From: Acheta domesticus
Taxonomy: Eukaryota; Arthropoda; Insecta; Orthoptera; Gryllidae
Assembly (NCBI GenBank): GCA_031308135.1
Contig: JAHLJT010008446.1
Coordinates: forward strand, 168,278,705-168,342,704
Reading direction: 5' to 3'
DNA: 64,000 nucleotides
In this document: piece by piece, positions 10,488 to 20,830 of the stretch
How positions within the stretch are numbered: the stretch's first letter is position 1
How the letters are laid out: each line of letters begins with the position of its first letter
The notes under the pieces: model-generated
What the model was told of the DNA's origin: nothing
The model's input: the letters and a program-made list of their open reading frames with translations, nothing else
The model's database searches: none
Made by a program: the position numbers and the translations under genes

Positions 10488-10540
<53 letters not shown>
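10488..10540. repeat. (TTA)n microsatellite
   Basis: About 17 uninterrupted TTA units between short elements N1 and N2. Confidence 0.97.
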
Positions 10541-10835
10541 GCTCCATATCACGACTACACATGTTATGAGTCGGATGAATATAAAATCTACTCCAGGTTG
10601 CAACGAGCTACCTAAGGGGCTGATCTAGGGACTGTCGGTGTCTCTACAATACTATGCACAAAATGTCAGCTGTGCCAAATAAAGCAGTTTAGAGTTCTTA
10701 CATGTCTCCTTCAGTTTAATTTAATGAACAATCGGAACAGGAGGAAATTGTTCCCATTGTGGAAAAGCACTGATTTCAGACTTATTTTGCTGGAAGCGCC
10801 ATTCAGGTACATCGTGTACACCCCAGGTGGAGTTG

Positions 10836-10836
<1 letters not shown>
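10541..10836 (-). mobile_element. Short (~295 bp) internally deleted R4/Dong family A derivative N2
   Basis: The minus-strand 3' portion (10541-10700) is a clear copy of the family A 3' UTR and tail. The minus-strand 5' portion begins CTCCACCTGGGGTGTACACG, closely matching the family A 5' region near 14960-14975 (CTCCACCTAGGGAGTACACG). The whole coding region is absent. Both sides are (TTA)n. This looks like an element that kept only the two ends, analogous to MITE-like derivatives of LINEs, rather than an ordinary 5'-truncated copy. Confidence 0.6.

Positions 10837-10869
<33 letters not shown>
10837..10869. repeat. (TTA)n microsatellite at 3' border of R4/Dong copy 2
   Basis: An uninterrupted TTA run joining the 5' end of N2 to the 3' end (CCACTACATCACGAC on the plus strand) of the copy starting at 10870. 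Confidence 0.95.
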
Positions 10870-10870
<1 letters not shown>

Positions 10871-13800
10871 CACTACATCACGACTAAAGATGTTATGAGT
10901 GGGCTGAATATCAAATCTACTCCAGGTTGCAACCAGCTACCTGAGGAGCAGATCCGGTGACTGTCATTGCCTCTACAACACTTTGCGCAAAATGTGGGCT
11001 GTTCCCAATAATGCTATTTCTTGAACTTCCCAGTACTTTGAATGACCTGGAAGTTTAGCCAAGTTCTTACACAAATCTGGCGGAACAAATCCAGAGCTCC
11101 GATAACTACCGAGACTACCCGTGCTTTTACGCCCCACATTCGGCAGATCTCGATTTCCAAACTCTTGTATTTAAGACGTTTCTCTGCCTCCTTGATTACA
11201 TTTTGATCCTAAGGCACAGCAACATCTACAAGTAGACACGATTTTTTCTCAAAATCCCGGATAACAATATCCGTTTTGTTTTGCTATCGTGCGATCCGTT
11301 TGAATTTGGTCGTACAATATTGTACAGAGTCCAACCGATGTCACCGGTTTTGGTTTGTGTTCGTACCACTTGGGACATGTGTTTGGACCTTCGAGGGCGG
11401 TACATCTGCCAGTGGAGGTAACTACACACCCTGTCGTGTCTTTTTAAGTATTCGGTCTTTGCTAGAATTGGACAAGCTGAGACAGTATGATCAATGGTTT
11501 CTATTTGCTCCTGGCAAATACGGCATTTGACATCTTGGGAAATTTTAAAAACAGCTTTATAATAATGTGTTCTCAACGCCTGATCTTGAGCAGCTACTAG
11601 AACTGAACTGTCTCCGATTCTGGCTTCATTCTTTCCCTTTTAAGCCACATAAATGATTGATCGTTATTGATCTGCACCTTGTCCGTTCTTTTTAGATATT
11701 GTCCATGGAGTGGTTTGTCCCTCCACGAGTTCTTTAACATGTTTTGTGTCTCGAATTTCATGTTTAAGTAGTACCAGAAGTTCAGTTTCTGTGTTATTCG
11801 ACGTCTTGCACAGTTTTCTTTGCAATGCTTTTTGCTACACTAACAATGCCTCTGTTTCCCATTCTTCGGTCAGATTGCATGACCTGCCTCATTAGAGGGT
11901 CATCTTGATGACTGACTAAATACTTTCCCATTCCAACCACTGCCTTGTGCCAGGAGGCCTCAATTTGTCTGAGGCCTCTTCCTCCTTCCTTACGTGACAC
12001 AATGTCTATGTGCATCAGCTCGAGGGTGGGCGACATGATGCATTGTTAGCAGTTTTCTTATTTTTCGATCCATGATGCGAATTTCTTGCTCAGTTCAGTC
12101 CACTAGTCCGGAACTGTACTTGACTACAGCCACCGCCAGACTACCTATAGCAGATATTTTATTCCTGGAGTTCAGAGCAGACTGCCGGACAAGTCTCACT
12201 CTTCTGTAATATTCTTTGCGAATGTGTTTTCATTCATTTCAACATTCTTCAATGCCCAAATATTTGTAAGTTTTACCTGGCTTAAGATCTTGAATCACAG
12301 TGTACATATCAACTTCAATGCTCTCTGACGTCAGTTTGCCTCTTTTTAAATTGATTTTTGCACATTTGTCAAGTCCAAACTTCATGCAGATATCATTGCC
12401 AAAGTTATTCACGACAGACAGCATTTGGGAGATAATCGCTTCATTCTTAGCAAACACTTTCAGATCATCCATATAAAACAAATGTGATACTGGCCTTTCA
12501 TCACCATGGAGCAAAGTCAGCTTGCGACAACTGTCTAGATCTAGGGATCAAACTTATGCTAAACACCAGAGGGGATAGTGAATCTCCTGGAAAAGTACCC
12601 CTGTTGATCCGAATAATTCTGGTTTCTACTGCTTCCTTTCCGCTGTGTATTAGTAACCTGTTACGACTTTATACTAGCCTTTCAAAATTCAATAGGACAG
12701 GAATGAAATCGATAAATCTCCAGGGTCTTCAAAAACCAGTCGTGTGGTACACTGGCAAAGGCCTTTTGATAGTCAATCCAAGCCATGTTCAAATTACGTT
12801 TGCGTTTCTTTACATCATTCAAGATAACTTTATTCAGTAGCAAGATTTCCTTACAGCCATAACAACCTTTACGACATCCTTTTTGTTCAGCTGGCATTAG
12901 AAGATTCTTCTCTAGATGTCTGTACATTTTATCAGCTATGGCTGCAGTTATAACTTTGTACAGTACTGGCAGACAAGTGATTGGGCTGTAGTTCTTCGCC
13001 AAAGAGCTGTCTCCTGCTTTGGGTAGCAGATACGTGTGTGAGCGTGTGAGTGTGTGAGCGTGTGAGCCATTCCGGGAGTTCCTTTGGATTATCTAAAATT
13101 TTATGAACAGCCTTTGCTAGATGAGAATTTATTGCTGTTAATTTCTTAATCCAATAAATCTGATATTATCCATCCCTAGGCATTTCCAGTTTGCCATGTT
13201 CTTAATTGCTTGGAAGAGGTCCTCTTTCCTTGGAAGAGGTCCTCCACTGTTTCAAGTTCATAGGCAGCATCAACTACAGATTGAAGCCACGATGCGTCTT
13301 TGCTGTAGGATCTGCTCTCTTCCCACATTGCTGCCCTAAATGTCTCGACATTATCTTTCCAAGGAGTGACAGCATTGCCATTCGGTTTTTGAATCAGATT
13401 GTGATAGAATCTCTTCGTGTCTGTTTCAAACAACCGATTCTACACATGGAAATCTAGTTTCGTTCTAGTGTGGGTAGTTCCTATTCTCATTCGTTGAGCC
13501 CGTGCTTGAATATTCTCTTTTAGCTTCTCAAGTATCATTGGCCTGCTGGTGTCATTTTCAATTTGGTGATTTTGTTCAACATTGAATATTTTTCGTTGAA
13601 CTTTAGAGGTGTGCGTTGCTTTAGAAGATGCCTCAGCTAACAGTGATGTTTCGCGCCGAGTGTCGACTGTTTCATAATTCTCTTCGTCCATGGGGCTACA
13701 GAGCTGTTTACTCTATTTTGCTGTCGGCCGTCGGTGTTCTTGGCTGGCCCCAAAAATATCTGAGATACTACACATCCAGTTGCATACACGATGTGATTGA

Positions 13801-14999
13801 TTTCAGTAATATCTAGATCTCTACCCGGGTTCTGTACCACCTCATTTAAGACAATTCGCTGTCTCTATCACTCTCTTAGCTTTGGCATTTTCGTATATTC
13901 TCAACGGTGCACGAGATTGAAATGGTAGTTGAACTATCTCGCGTCGAAGGAGATTTCGCACCATGTCCTTATCGTGTAATTCATTGCCAGATGAATTTTC
14001 ACCACTGACGTATGTTTCATTGGAAGAGATGAACCATCAACGGGATCATCGTTTTCAAGTTCTACATGTTCGTCATGTGGGTAGTTCCGAGAGAAATACA
14101 TACTCCGCATTTCTCTCAATGTCAGCAAGTTGTTCTGCTGTGAATTTTCCACTGCTGAGTATGTATTATCGTTGACTGGCAAGCTTCTTTGAGTCTAGGG
14201 TAGTTTTCATATCTGGGTTCCGCTCTCTCCATACTTGAAAACTATTTCTGGGCCCCCATTTTTCGCTTTTGCATACTATAAGCACCACATCACCTCCTTC
14301 AATTCATCACCTTCGAGCTACTGCTGGCTCTGGGTCCCTGGGACTAACATTCGTGGGATGGCCAGACGTCGACAAGATGACATTAGCTCGGTTTCTGGGC
14401 AGGTATGGACATTGGTGGAACATGGCACGTTAAGATTCATTACATTTCTTGTTCTATCCATTTTGCTCATTGGTTTGAATTGAAGATTCGCAGGTCGCAA
14501 GTTTCGAGTTCGAGTTCACAGATCACACTTAACCGTCGGGTTGTTTCCTGCCATCTGTTACTGCGACCCACAGTGGCCTCGGGGCATCCCCCCGCAGGGC
14601 CCAGCAAAGGGTCGCTCCGATCGCCAGTCGGCATTATTAAACCCTACGGGATTTTCACTGACTGCTGATGGCAGCATCCTTCGCTGCCAAATGCAAGGTT
14701 CGGGCCTCCACTCTAATCAGTGGCCTGGTGTGCCAATCCAGTTTCTCTCCTGTACCCTCCATGGGCCGATAACAGGAAGTCCAAAGGTTCATGACCCTTC
14801 CCTCTCTACTTCCAACTCTCCTCAAAATGGAGTACTTCTTCGGCTGACCTCTTAATTTCAACCTATTCAGCAAGGGAGGCCCTCCCAGTAGCTAGGCTAC
14901 AACTGACATAGCTTTAAGGCTCATGGGGGTGCTCAAGCTCCACCACCAACTGCAAGGTCGTGTACTCCCTAGGTGGAGAACGGCACCACGGGGCCGGCC
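10870..14999 (-). mobile_element. R4/Dong family A copy 2, full-length but decayed
   Basis: This is the longest family A copy (about 4.1 kb). It has the 3' UTR next to (TTA)n at 10837-10869 and a GC-rich 5' terminus next to (TTA)n at 15000. Minus-strand fragments, in 3' to 5' order along the plus strand, encode the endonuclease, CCHC, RT (LKVFAKNEA box at about 12430-12470), the linker, and an N-terminal region. Numerous indels and stops break the frame. A small GTGTGAGC expansion lies at 13035-13070. The roughly 650 bp at 14340-14999 appear only in this copy and probably represent the 5' UTR. It gives the reference 5' end for the family. Confidence 0.85.
11226..13840 (-). pseudogene. R4/Dong family A RT/endonuclease ORF, broken (copy 2)
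   Basis: This corresponds codon-by-codon to the intact ORF at 7350-10157 but is split into at least seven frames. Recognisable parts are the CCHC (CRICQEQIETIDHTVSAC, about 11475-11530), the FYMDDLKVFAK box (about 12440-12480), NYSPITCLPVLYK and ADKMYRHLEKN (12900-13000), and the VQRKIFNVEQ linker (13570-13610). The decay is much greater than in copies 1 and 4, implying an older insertion. Confidence 0.8.
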
Positions 15000-15047
<48 letters not shown>

Positions 15048-15066
15048 CATTATTATCATCATCATC
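15000..15066. repeat. (TTA)n / (TCA)n microsatellite between R4/Dong families A and C
   Basis: About 16 TTA units grade into TCA variants toward 15066. The 5' end of family A copy 2 abuts on the left and the 3' end of family C on the right. Confidence 0.95.
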
Positions 15067-16731
15067 CGAATTTTTCACTCTCTGCACTATGTGCAGGAAC
15101 ATTCACCTGACCATTGCTGGTCTAGGCTCGGTTGGTCTCGCAGAGACAAGACACGAACGAATGTTACTCTTGACATTTTAATCAATCGTGTCCCAATCAG
15201 TCGTACATCCCAGGATTTCTCTTACTATTCTGCTGCTATCCAGTATTACTGCTTTCTGCATTTGTTCCACGCATGAGAATGGTAATTCCAACAGTTGAAT
15301 TGCATGCATTGTATGTTTTGGTACTAATCCGGTGGTGGACATTATTATCGGTTGTATGCCGATATTCTTAAGTTTCCATTGGTGGCGAAGCTCTTGAGTC
15401 AACGGTACATACTTCTGAATTTTCAAGCTATGAACAGATTCTACATTGTTATTGTTGACGACTGCAAAATCGATTATCATGGCTGTTTTCTTGAGCTTGT
15501 TCAGAACTATTATATCTGGCCTATTGTTCGAAATTGTGGTATCTGTAATAATGCTTCTGTCCCAGTACAGTTTCCATTCTTTATTTTCCAAGACAGTAGA
15601 AGGATGATATTTGTAATATGGGACATTACAGGACTCAAGTCCGAATTTTCTTACTAGTCGTCCGTGAATTATTTTCCCCATATTATCGTGTCTAACTTTA
15701 TAGGCAGTGGGAGCCATCACACTACAACCGGCAAGGATGTGCTGAATGTTTTCATGCTGTGCACCGCATCTTCTACATTCATCACTTACTATGGAGGGGT
15801 CTCTTATTACATATCGTAAGTAAGTTCTTGTTGCGATAACCTGGTCTTGACTGGCTATCATAAAGCCTTCTGTCTCTGGATACAGTAAACCACGTGTCAA
15901 CCAGCTGTTGGAAACTCTTAAAATCAATGTTCTGGCCTGATAGTTCATTGGGATGTCTCCCATGTAGCTCCTTTCGACAGCACTGTTGCATCAGGCTTTC
16001 ATGGCTAATGTGCTCTGGTTGAAACTGAGCATTTGCAAGATTTAAGGGGGTGATACTGAAATCAGCCTATACTATAGCCTTATGCAGTTTATTTATTATT
16101 TATTGCTGTGGCAATATTTCGCGAATTCAAAGATGTTTTGAGAACCTTTGTGAGTCGGTCCTTGAATTCTGCGGTTATACGTTTCTTCACTTCCGAGTGG
16201 GCTATTGTTCGAGACTGCTCTAGACCAAGATACTTATATACTTCATCATGTTCTAACGATTTAATAAGATCGCTTCTTTGCGTCTCGTATTCCAGACCCC
16301 TCGTCAATTTGCCACGTACCACGTTAACCGTTCTACACTTATCTACACCAAAACACATTCCGATGTCTTCAGAGAAAGTTTCTGTGATATTGAGGAGCTG
16401 CTTCAACGAACTGGCTGTTGATGCATACAGCTTTATATCATCCAGATATGACCGATGGGAAAGTCTATACGAGGAGTGCTGACTCTTTATCTCATAGCCA
16501 TATTTACTGCTGTTGAGGATAGTGGATAGCGGGTTCAGAGCCAAGCAAAACCAAAGTGGGCTCAAAGAATCTCCTTGGGAGATACCTCGGTTGATGTCAA
16601 TTTTCTTTGTGATAATATTCACTTCCTTGGTTTTTAATACTATTTCTGTCTTCCACATTGTTGTTAGGGTTGCACAGAAATCTATCAACATGGGATGGAT
16701 TTTATAAATTTTTAGCATGTCTATATTTCTT
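15067..16731 (-). mobile_element. R4/Dong-clade retrotransposon, family C, 5'-truncated
   Basis: This minus-strand element has the same domain order as family A but only distant protein similarity. Its 3' end follows the TTA/TCA tract. At the 5' side it is truncated inside the RT, where a new (TTA)n tract begins at 16732. It forms an independent family that used the same kind of target. Confidence 0.85.
15178..16718 (-). pseudogene. R4/Dong family C RT and endonuclease, two frames
   Basis: The RT piece (16089-16718) has GISQGDSLSPLWFCLALNPL and the polymerase box YLDD in RSYLDDIKLYAS, followed by KCRTVNVVRGKL. About 120 bases with stops separate it from the endonuclease piece (15178-15963). 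That piece contains a CCHC motif (CRRCGAQHENIQHILAGC), then RPDIIV and MIIDFAV, the nuclease PD..D core. The usual region between RT and CCHC is largely deleted. The frame ends in stop codons near 15178. Inactive. Confidence 0.82.
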
Positions 16732-16763
16732 CTTATTATTATTTTTATTTTTCCACTACATCA

Positions 16764-16818
<55 letters not shown>
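16732..16818. repeat. (TTA)n tract split by a ~16-bp R4/Dong terminal scrap
   Basis: A short TTA run (16732-16749) is followed by TTCCACTACATCACA (about 16750-16765), which equals the 3' terminal bases of family A. About 18 more TTA units reach 16818. The scrap seems to be an extremely short 5'-truncated insertion or a deletion remnant. Confidence 0.75.
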
Positions 16819-16919
16819 GTTTGAGGGCGCTTCGAATTCTAGTACCATTGGCGCCCATGTCAATTTATTTTAAAAATAGCATACACTGTGACAGTGCCTA
16901 AATAAAATATTTAAAAGAC

Positions 16920-17535
16920 AAAGTAAATGTTAAAAAAACTGGAACATGAACGCGTCCAATGGTAGAAGATAGGCGTAAGAGGAGCCCGATAAACACTAAG
17001 ATATTCCAAGTACAAACCATTGATTGGCATTATCCTCCTCTCTCAGATAACTTGACATGTTTCTCTGTTTACGTCGATGCGCTGAAATCAATTCTGAAGC
17101 TAGAATTGCGCCACCACCCTCGTTTTATAGATCATGAAAAACCACAGTGACATTGTATTTTTTTGTTTTCGGGGACTGTTGTCAGACCGAAAGACTCGAC
17201 ACATTTTTCTATGCATGTCGATGCGCTCAATCCGCATACCTAGCCAGAATTGCACCACCACCCTCAAGTTTTTATTAAATCGCGAAAACATATGTGAATA
17301 CTAGATTTTGGCGTCTCGTAGCATTATACTCTACAGAAGCCAAAAAAATTGCTAACCCAAGACTTGACACAACGTTTCTCTACGTAAGTCGACGCGCTGA
17401 ATCCGAATCAAGAATTGCGCCATCTTCCAGCTTCTTTTTGCAACTTAAAAAAGAACTGGAGGGTGATGGCGCAATTCTGGCTTGGGATTCGGATTCAGGG
17501 CGTCGACTTACATTAAGAAACATGCATTAACTCTT
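16920..17535. repeat. Diverged ~157-bp tandem repeat, three direct units plus one inverted
   Basis: The core 'GACAYRTTTCTCTRYGT..GTCGAYGCGCTGAATCC...AGAATTGCGCCAYCACCCTC' recurs near 17049-17120, 17205-17265 and 17363-17437, with spacing of about 157 bp. A fourth copy at about 17445-17530 is inverted (GAGGGTGATGGCGCAATTCT). The last direct unit and the inverted unit could form a hairpin with arms of about 80 bp. No frame is conserved across units, so it is not coding. Confidence 0.8.
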
Positions 17536-17900
17536 TAGGTGTGACAACTTTTTTTAAATTTAGTGTGGCTGTGTTATTATTGTGGTTGTTTCTGATTTAT
17601 CAGTTTCATTACATGATCCTTTATTCCTATCATAGTAAATTTAGTACGAAACATGGCTACGGTAATAAAGTAAATCCCCGTTACACAGTCCACTATACGA
17701 TTTCTCTGAATTTGTCACTAGTAGGCTGGAGGGGTCGACAGGTCTGAGGTGCTGGCCTTACTTAAAGGACTCGTAAGAGCACAAGGTAAGACAGTGGTGA
17801 ACTACAAAGACAAGAGGCACTTATTGTTTCCATTACAGTATTTAAATAATTACATTATATAAACAGTGTCAAAAGAGAAAACGATTAAATTTTAAAACAT
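17536..17900. other. No recognised feature
   Basis: AT-rich. GTAGG and GTAAG motifs occur near 17729 and 17793, but no exon is convincingly bounded by them. Confidence 0.4.
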
Positions 17901-18086
17901 TTATTTCTCAAGCTGTTTAGAGTAAACAGAGTTAATAATTCCTCCATTGTCCATATTCGCATTATTAATTTTGTTCAGAGTGGAAGTGAAATAGTTGTTC
18001 TTCCGCAGAGGCCCGATTGGAATCAACTCGTCTACCAGATTCAAAAGCGACTTACCAGCGCGCCACGATGCGTATTTCGAAATAAG
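17901..18086 (-). CDS. Candidate 3'-terminal exon of an unknown protein
   Basis: On the minus strand a textbook acceptor (TTCCTGTTTCAG) precedes a 61-codon open frame, starting LISKYASWRAGKSLLNLVDE and ending YSKQLEK-stop. The stop lies inside an AATAAA polyadenylation-like hexamer. The composition looks protein-like, but I do not recognise the family and no partner exon was found. It lies inside the syntrophin intron on the same strand, so it could be a nested gene's last exon, an alternative terminal exon, or chance. Confidence 0.25.
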   Translation of the reverse strand, partial: LISKYASWRAGKSLLNLVDELIPIGPLRKNNYFTSTLNKINNANMDNGGIINSVYSKQLEK

Positions 18087-18644
18087 CTGAAACAGGAAGT
18101 CGATTATGTTCTTAGCATATCAATCAACTTTTAAATACTGCGACGTTCATTTCCCATGAAAATGCCGCGAATTGACAGCAACGAGGACTACGCACGAGGA
18201 TTTATGTTCACGGTGTGTGACGGCAGTGCTGAATATCACAGACCATTTCCTAATCATACGTGCCTCATGAAAGCGGATAAATTAACACCTTCAGAAGGTT
18301 GCGAAAAATTGGTTCATTACACAGGCTAACGACCAAAAAATTTGTTGTGTGTGTTCACCTAATTTTTATCATTTTAAGTGTGCTTATTCCAAAAATTACA
18401 TTAAAAATGCCGTATCACCCACCAATTGTTCACATTTTAACATTTTCTCGAAATACAGGAAGTTAGAATGAGAAAGTATTAGAATGACAAAATGGGTAGT
18501 TTACTCTTTAGTAAGATATTTGACAATCAGTATCGTGTATGTTTTATTGGAGGCGCACGTGTTTGCATTGTTGTTCTCAAGATACTAGTTTTGTCGTTAG
18601 TGTTGAGTCACGGCTAGTGACGGTTGTAAGAACAGTCCTGACTG
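18087..18644. other. No recognised feature
   Basis: A short plus-strand frame near 18157-18330 (MPRIDSNEDYARGFMFTV) has no recognisable motif and is followed by stops. Confidence 0.4.
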
Positions 18645-20330
18645 TTTTTGTTATATTTGTGATTAAAAACACTAACGGAACATTACAGACGTTGTTAGAA
18701 ATGTTTATTTTTCATATTTTGGAATTAAACTTGATCAGGACAAATCATGGTTGCCTCATTAAGTATATTATATTTGTGTAGAAGACCTTCGAAAATGGTC
18801 AAAAAAGGAGAAATCATCCTTTAGATTTGTCACTCCAATGTTGTGGAGGGAACCAAGGAATCATTCGGATAATTGCTACATTTATTGCATGGATGTTACT
18901 GGTTACAAATCAAAAACCAAAAAAGTAATTCAGCACCCTAACCTACCATCTGCAATAGGGCCAATATGCCATAGTTCGAATCTATCTGTACCTGTACCAC
19001 CAGTGGCTATTGCAACTGTTAATCTGGATAATATGTGAAGTGATGAATCTCCCTGTAATAAATATGAACCAGCTGGCATTGAGTTTCAGTGTCCCGTCCA
19101 TAGTGAACCTCAGTTGTTTACTCAAACTGAGGTAAATGATTTGGTCAGAGAATTGGGTTTAACAAGGGAGGAAGCTACACTGCTTGTTTCTAAACTCAAG
19201 GAAAATAACTTGTTAACAGCTAGAACCTCAATTCATGTGTACATGTGTCATGAGATCAGCAATTTGCTCCTTTTTTCAAACAAGAATAGGATTTAGTGTA
19301 TTGCTCGAATATTGCCGATCTGGTAAATGTGGTCGGAATTCAATACAAAAAAGAATGATGGCTGTTTATCGATTCCTCTAAAACTAGTTTAAAAGCAATT
19401 TTATTAAGCAATGGTAACACCTATACATCATTACCAGTAGCTTATTCTGTACACATGAAGGAAAGATAATAAAACCTCGGTAGTTTTAGAGAAAATAAAC
19501 TACTCCGCTCATGGATGGATGATATGTGGTATAAAAATAACACACAGGCTTCTTTGCCAGCAAAGTGGTTTTACTAAATTCCTGTGTTTACTATGTGTTT
19601 GGGATAGTAGGGCACGGGATCAGCATTAGTCTAGAAAGAATTGGTCTGTAATAAAATCTTTAAATTCAGGGGAAAAGAACATACTACGAGAACATCTGGT
19701 AGATCAACACAAGATCCTCCATTGCACATAAAATTAGGTCTCATAAAACAATTTGTGAAGGCCTTTCCTAAAGATGGGCGATGTTTCAAATGCCTTTGTG
19801 AAAAGTTGACGCAATTGTCTGAAGCAAAATGATTAAAAGAGTATCTTCGTTGAGCCTGATATTAGAAAAGTGATGTTTGATCCCAATTTGATCTACATAG
19901 ACAATAAATGAAAATGAAGCGTACAGTGCTTTTAAACAAGTTAAGTTCCTAGGCAACAAAAAAGACTCAAGCAATTGTTTCCAATATGCTGGATGCTTTC
20001 AAGAAATTGAGATGTTTAATAAGACTCGAGGTTTACTTTTTAAACAGTCATTTACAATTCTTTCTGGACAATTTAGGTGATGTAAGAGAAGAATAAGGTG
20101 AGCATTTTCATTAAGATCTGAAAGTAAAAAAAAAAAACGTTATCAGGGACGCTGAACTCAAACATGATGGGAGAATACTGCTGGTCACTTCACCGAGAGG
20201 GTCAGCAAATGGTACAGAGGAGAACAAGCTATATCAAGGGCTTTAAAGAAAGCAAAGAAAATATACGTCAATGGTCACGTAAAGCCTTCGTAGAATGTAA
20301 TGCTAAGAATATAGTTATCTTCTTTGTTTT
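18645..20330 (+). pseudogene. Decayed copy of a multicopy arthropod 'uncharacterized' protein family
   Basis: Fragments in shifting plus frames line up in order with a protein family I recall as multicopy in many arthropod genomes and usually left uncharacterized. The N-terminal cysteine-containing part is at 18645-18790 (KLDQDKSWLPH). MLWREPRNHSDNCY follows at 18838-18880, then NLPSAIGPI, NDLVRELGLTREEATLLVSK (19132-19190), INYSAHGWMICG (19495-19530), WDSRARDQH (19600-19630), LHIKLGLIKQFVKAFPKDG (about 19720-19780) and GEYCWSLHREG near 20168-20200. At least ten stops or frameshifts make it dead. It has no introns where fragments join, suggesting a retrocopy or transposon-borne gene. Its biochemical function is unknown to me. 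Confidence 0.6.
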
Positions 20331-20640
20331 AAATAAAGTTCTGTTCGTATTTTAGAAGACGTTTATTTTTCATTTTAATTGGATATATAGCATATTTTCC
20401 CATATCTTAATGGATTAAATTCTGCCTAAACTGTAGGTAATGGAAATAAATAGTTCAGATGCAGATTCAGAGCACCCAAAAGGTATAAAAACAGTTATCA
20501 AGATTTCAAAAGTTTTTTGATACCAGTATTTTGTTGGCCAGTGTTATCTCTAACTTCCGAACGCGGACTTCAGATTCGGAAAAAGCAAGGAGGGAAGCCG
20601 AAGAAAATCCATCAACGAATCTAAGTTGCAGTGCCAAAGT
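20331..20640. other. No recognised feature
   Basis: AT-rich interval between the pseudogene at 18645-20330 and the perfect inverted repeat at 20641. Confidence 0.4.
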
Positions 20641-20723
20641 TTCGGCCGCCATTCTGCGACCTTCATCAATACGTATTAATGCCAAAATTACTACGCCCTG
20701 ATGGTCGCAGAATGGCGGCCGAA
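20641..20723. repeat. Perfect 21-bp inverted repeat (hairpin)
   Basis: The arm at 20641-20661 (core TTCGGCCGCCATTCTGCGAC) is matched without mismatch by its reverse complement at 20703-20723, with a 41-bp loop. The arms are GC-rich in AT-rich surroundings. The match stops abruptly on both sides, as in a small foldback element or a transposon end pair. Confidence 0.8.
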
Positions 20724-20830
20724 GAAGCTAGCCGAATCAGCGGGAAATATGTCGGTCCCATGCTCTTGCTATGTAAAATGCATGTAATATTACATATTAT
20801 AACATTACAACATATACATAACATTACATA

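Noticed and set aside
14914..15181. Frames rich in Asn, Ile or Leu (also 10373-10615, 16658-16873)
   Set aside because: They are translations of (TTA)n microsatellites and change to other homopolymers in the other frames.
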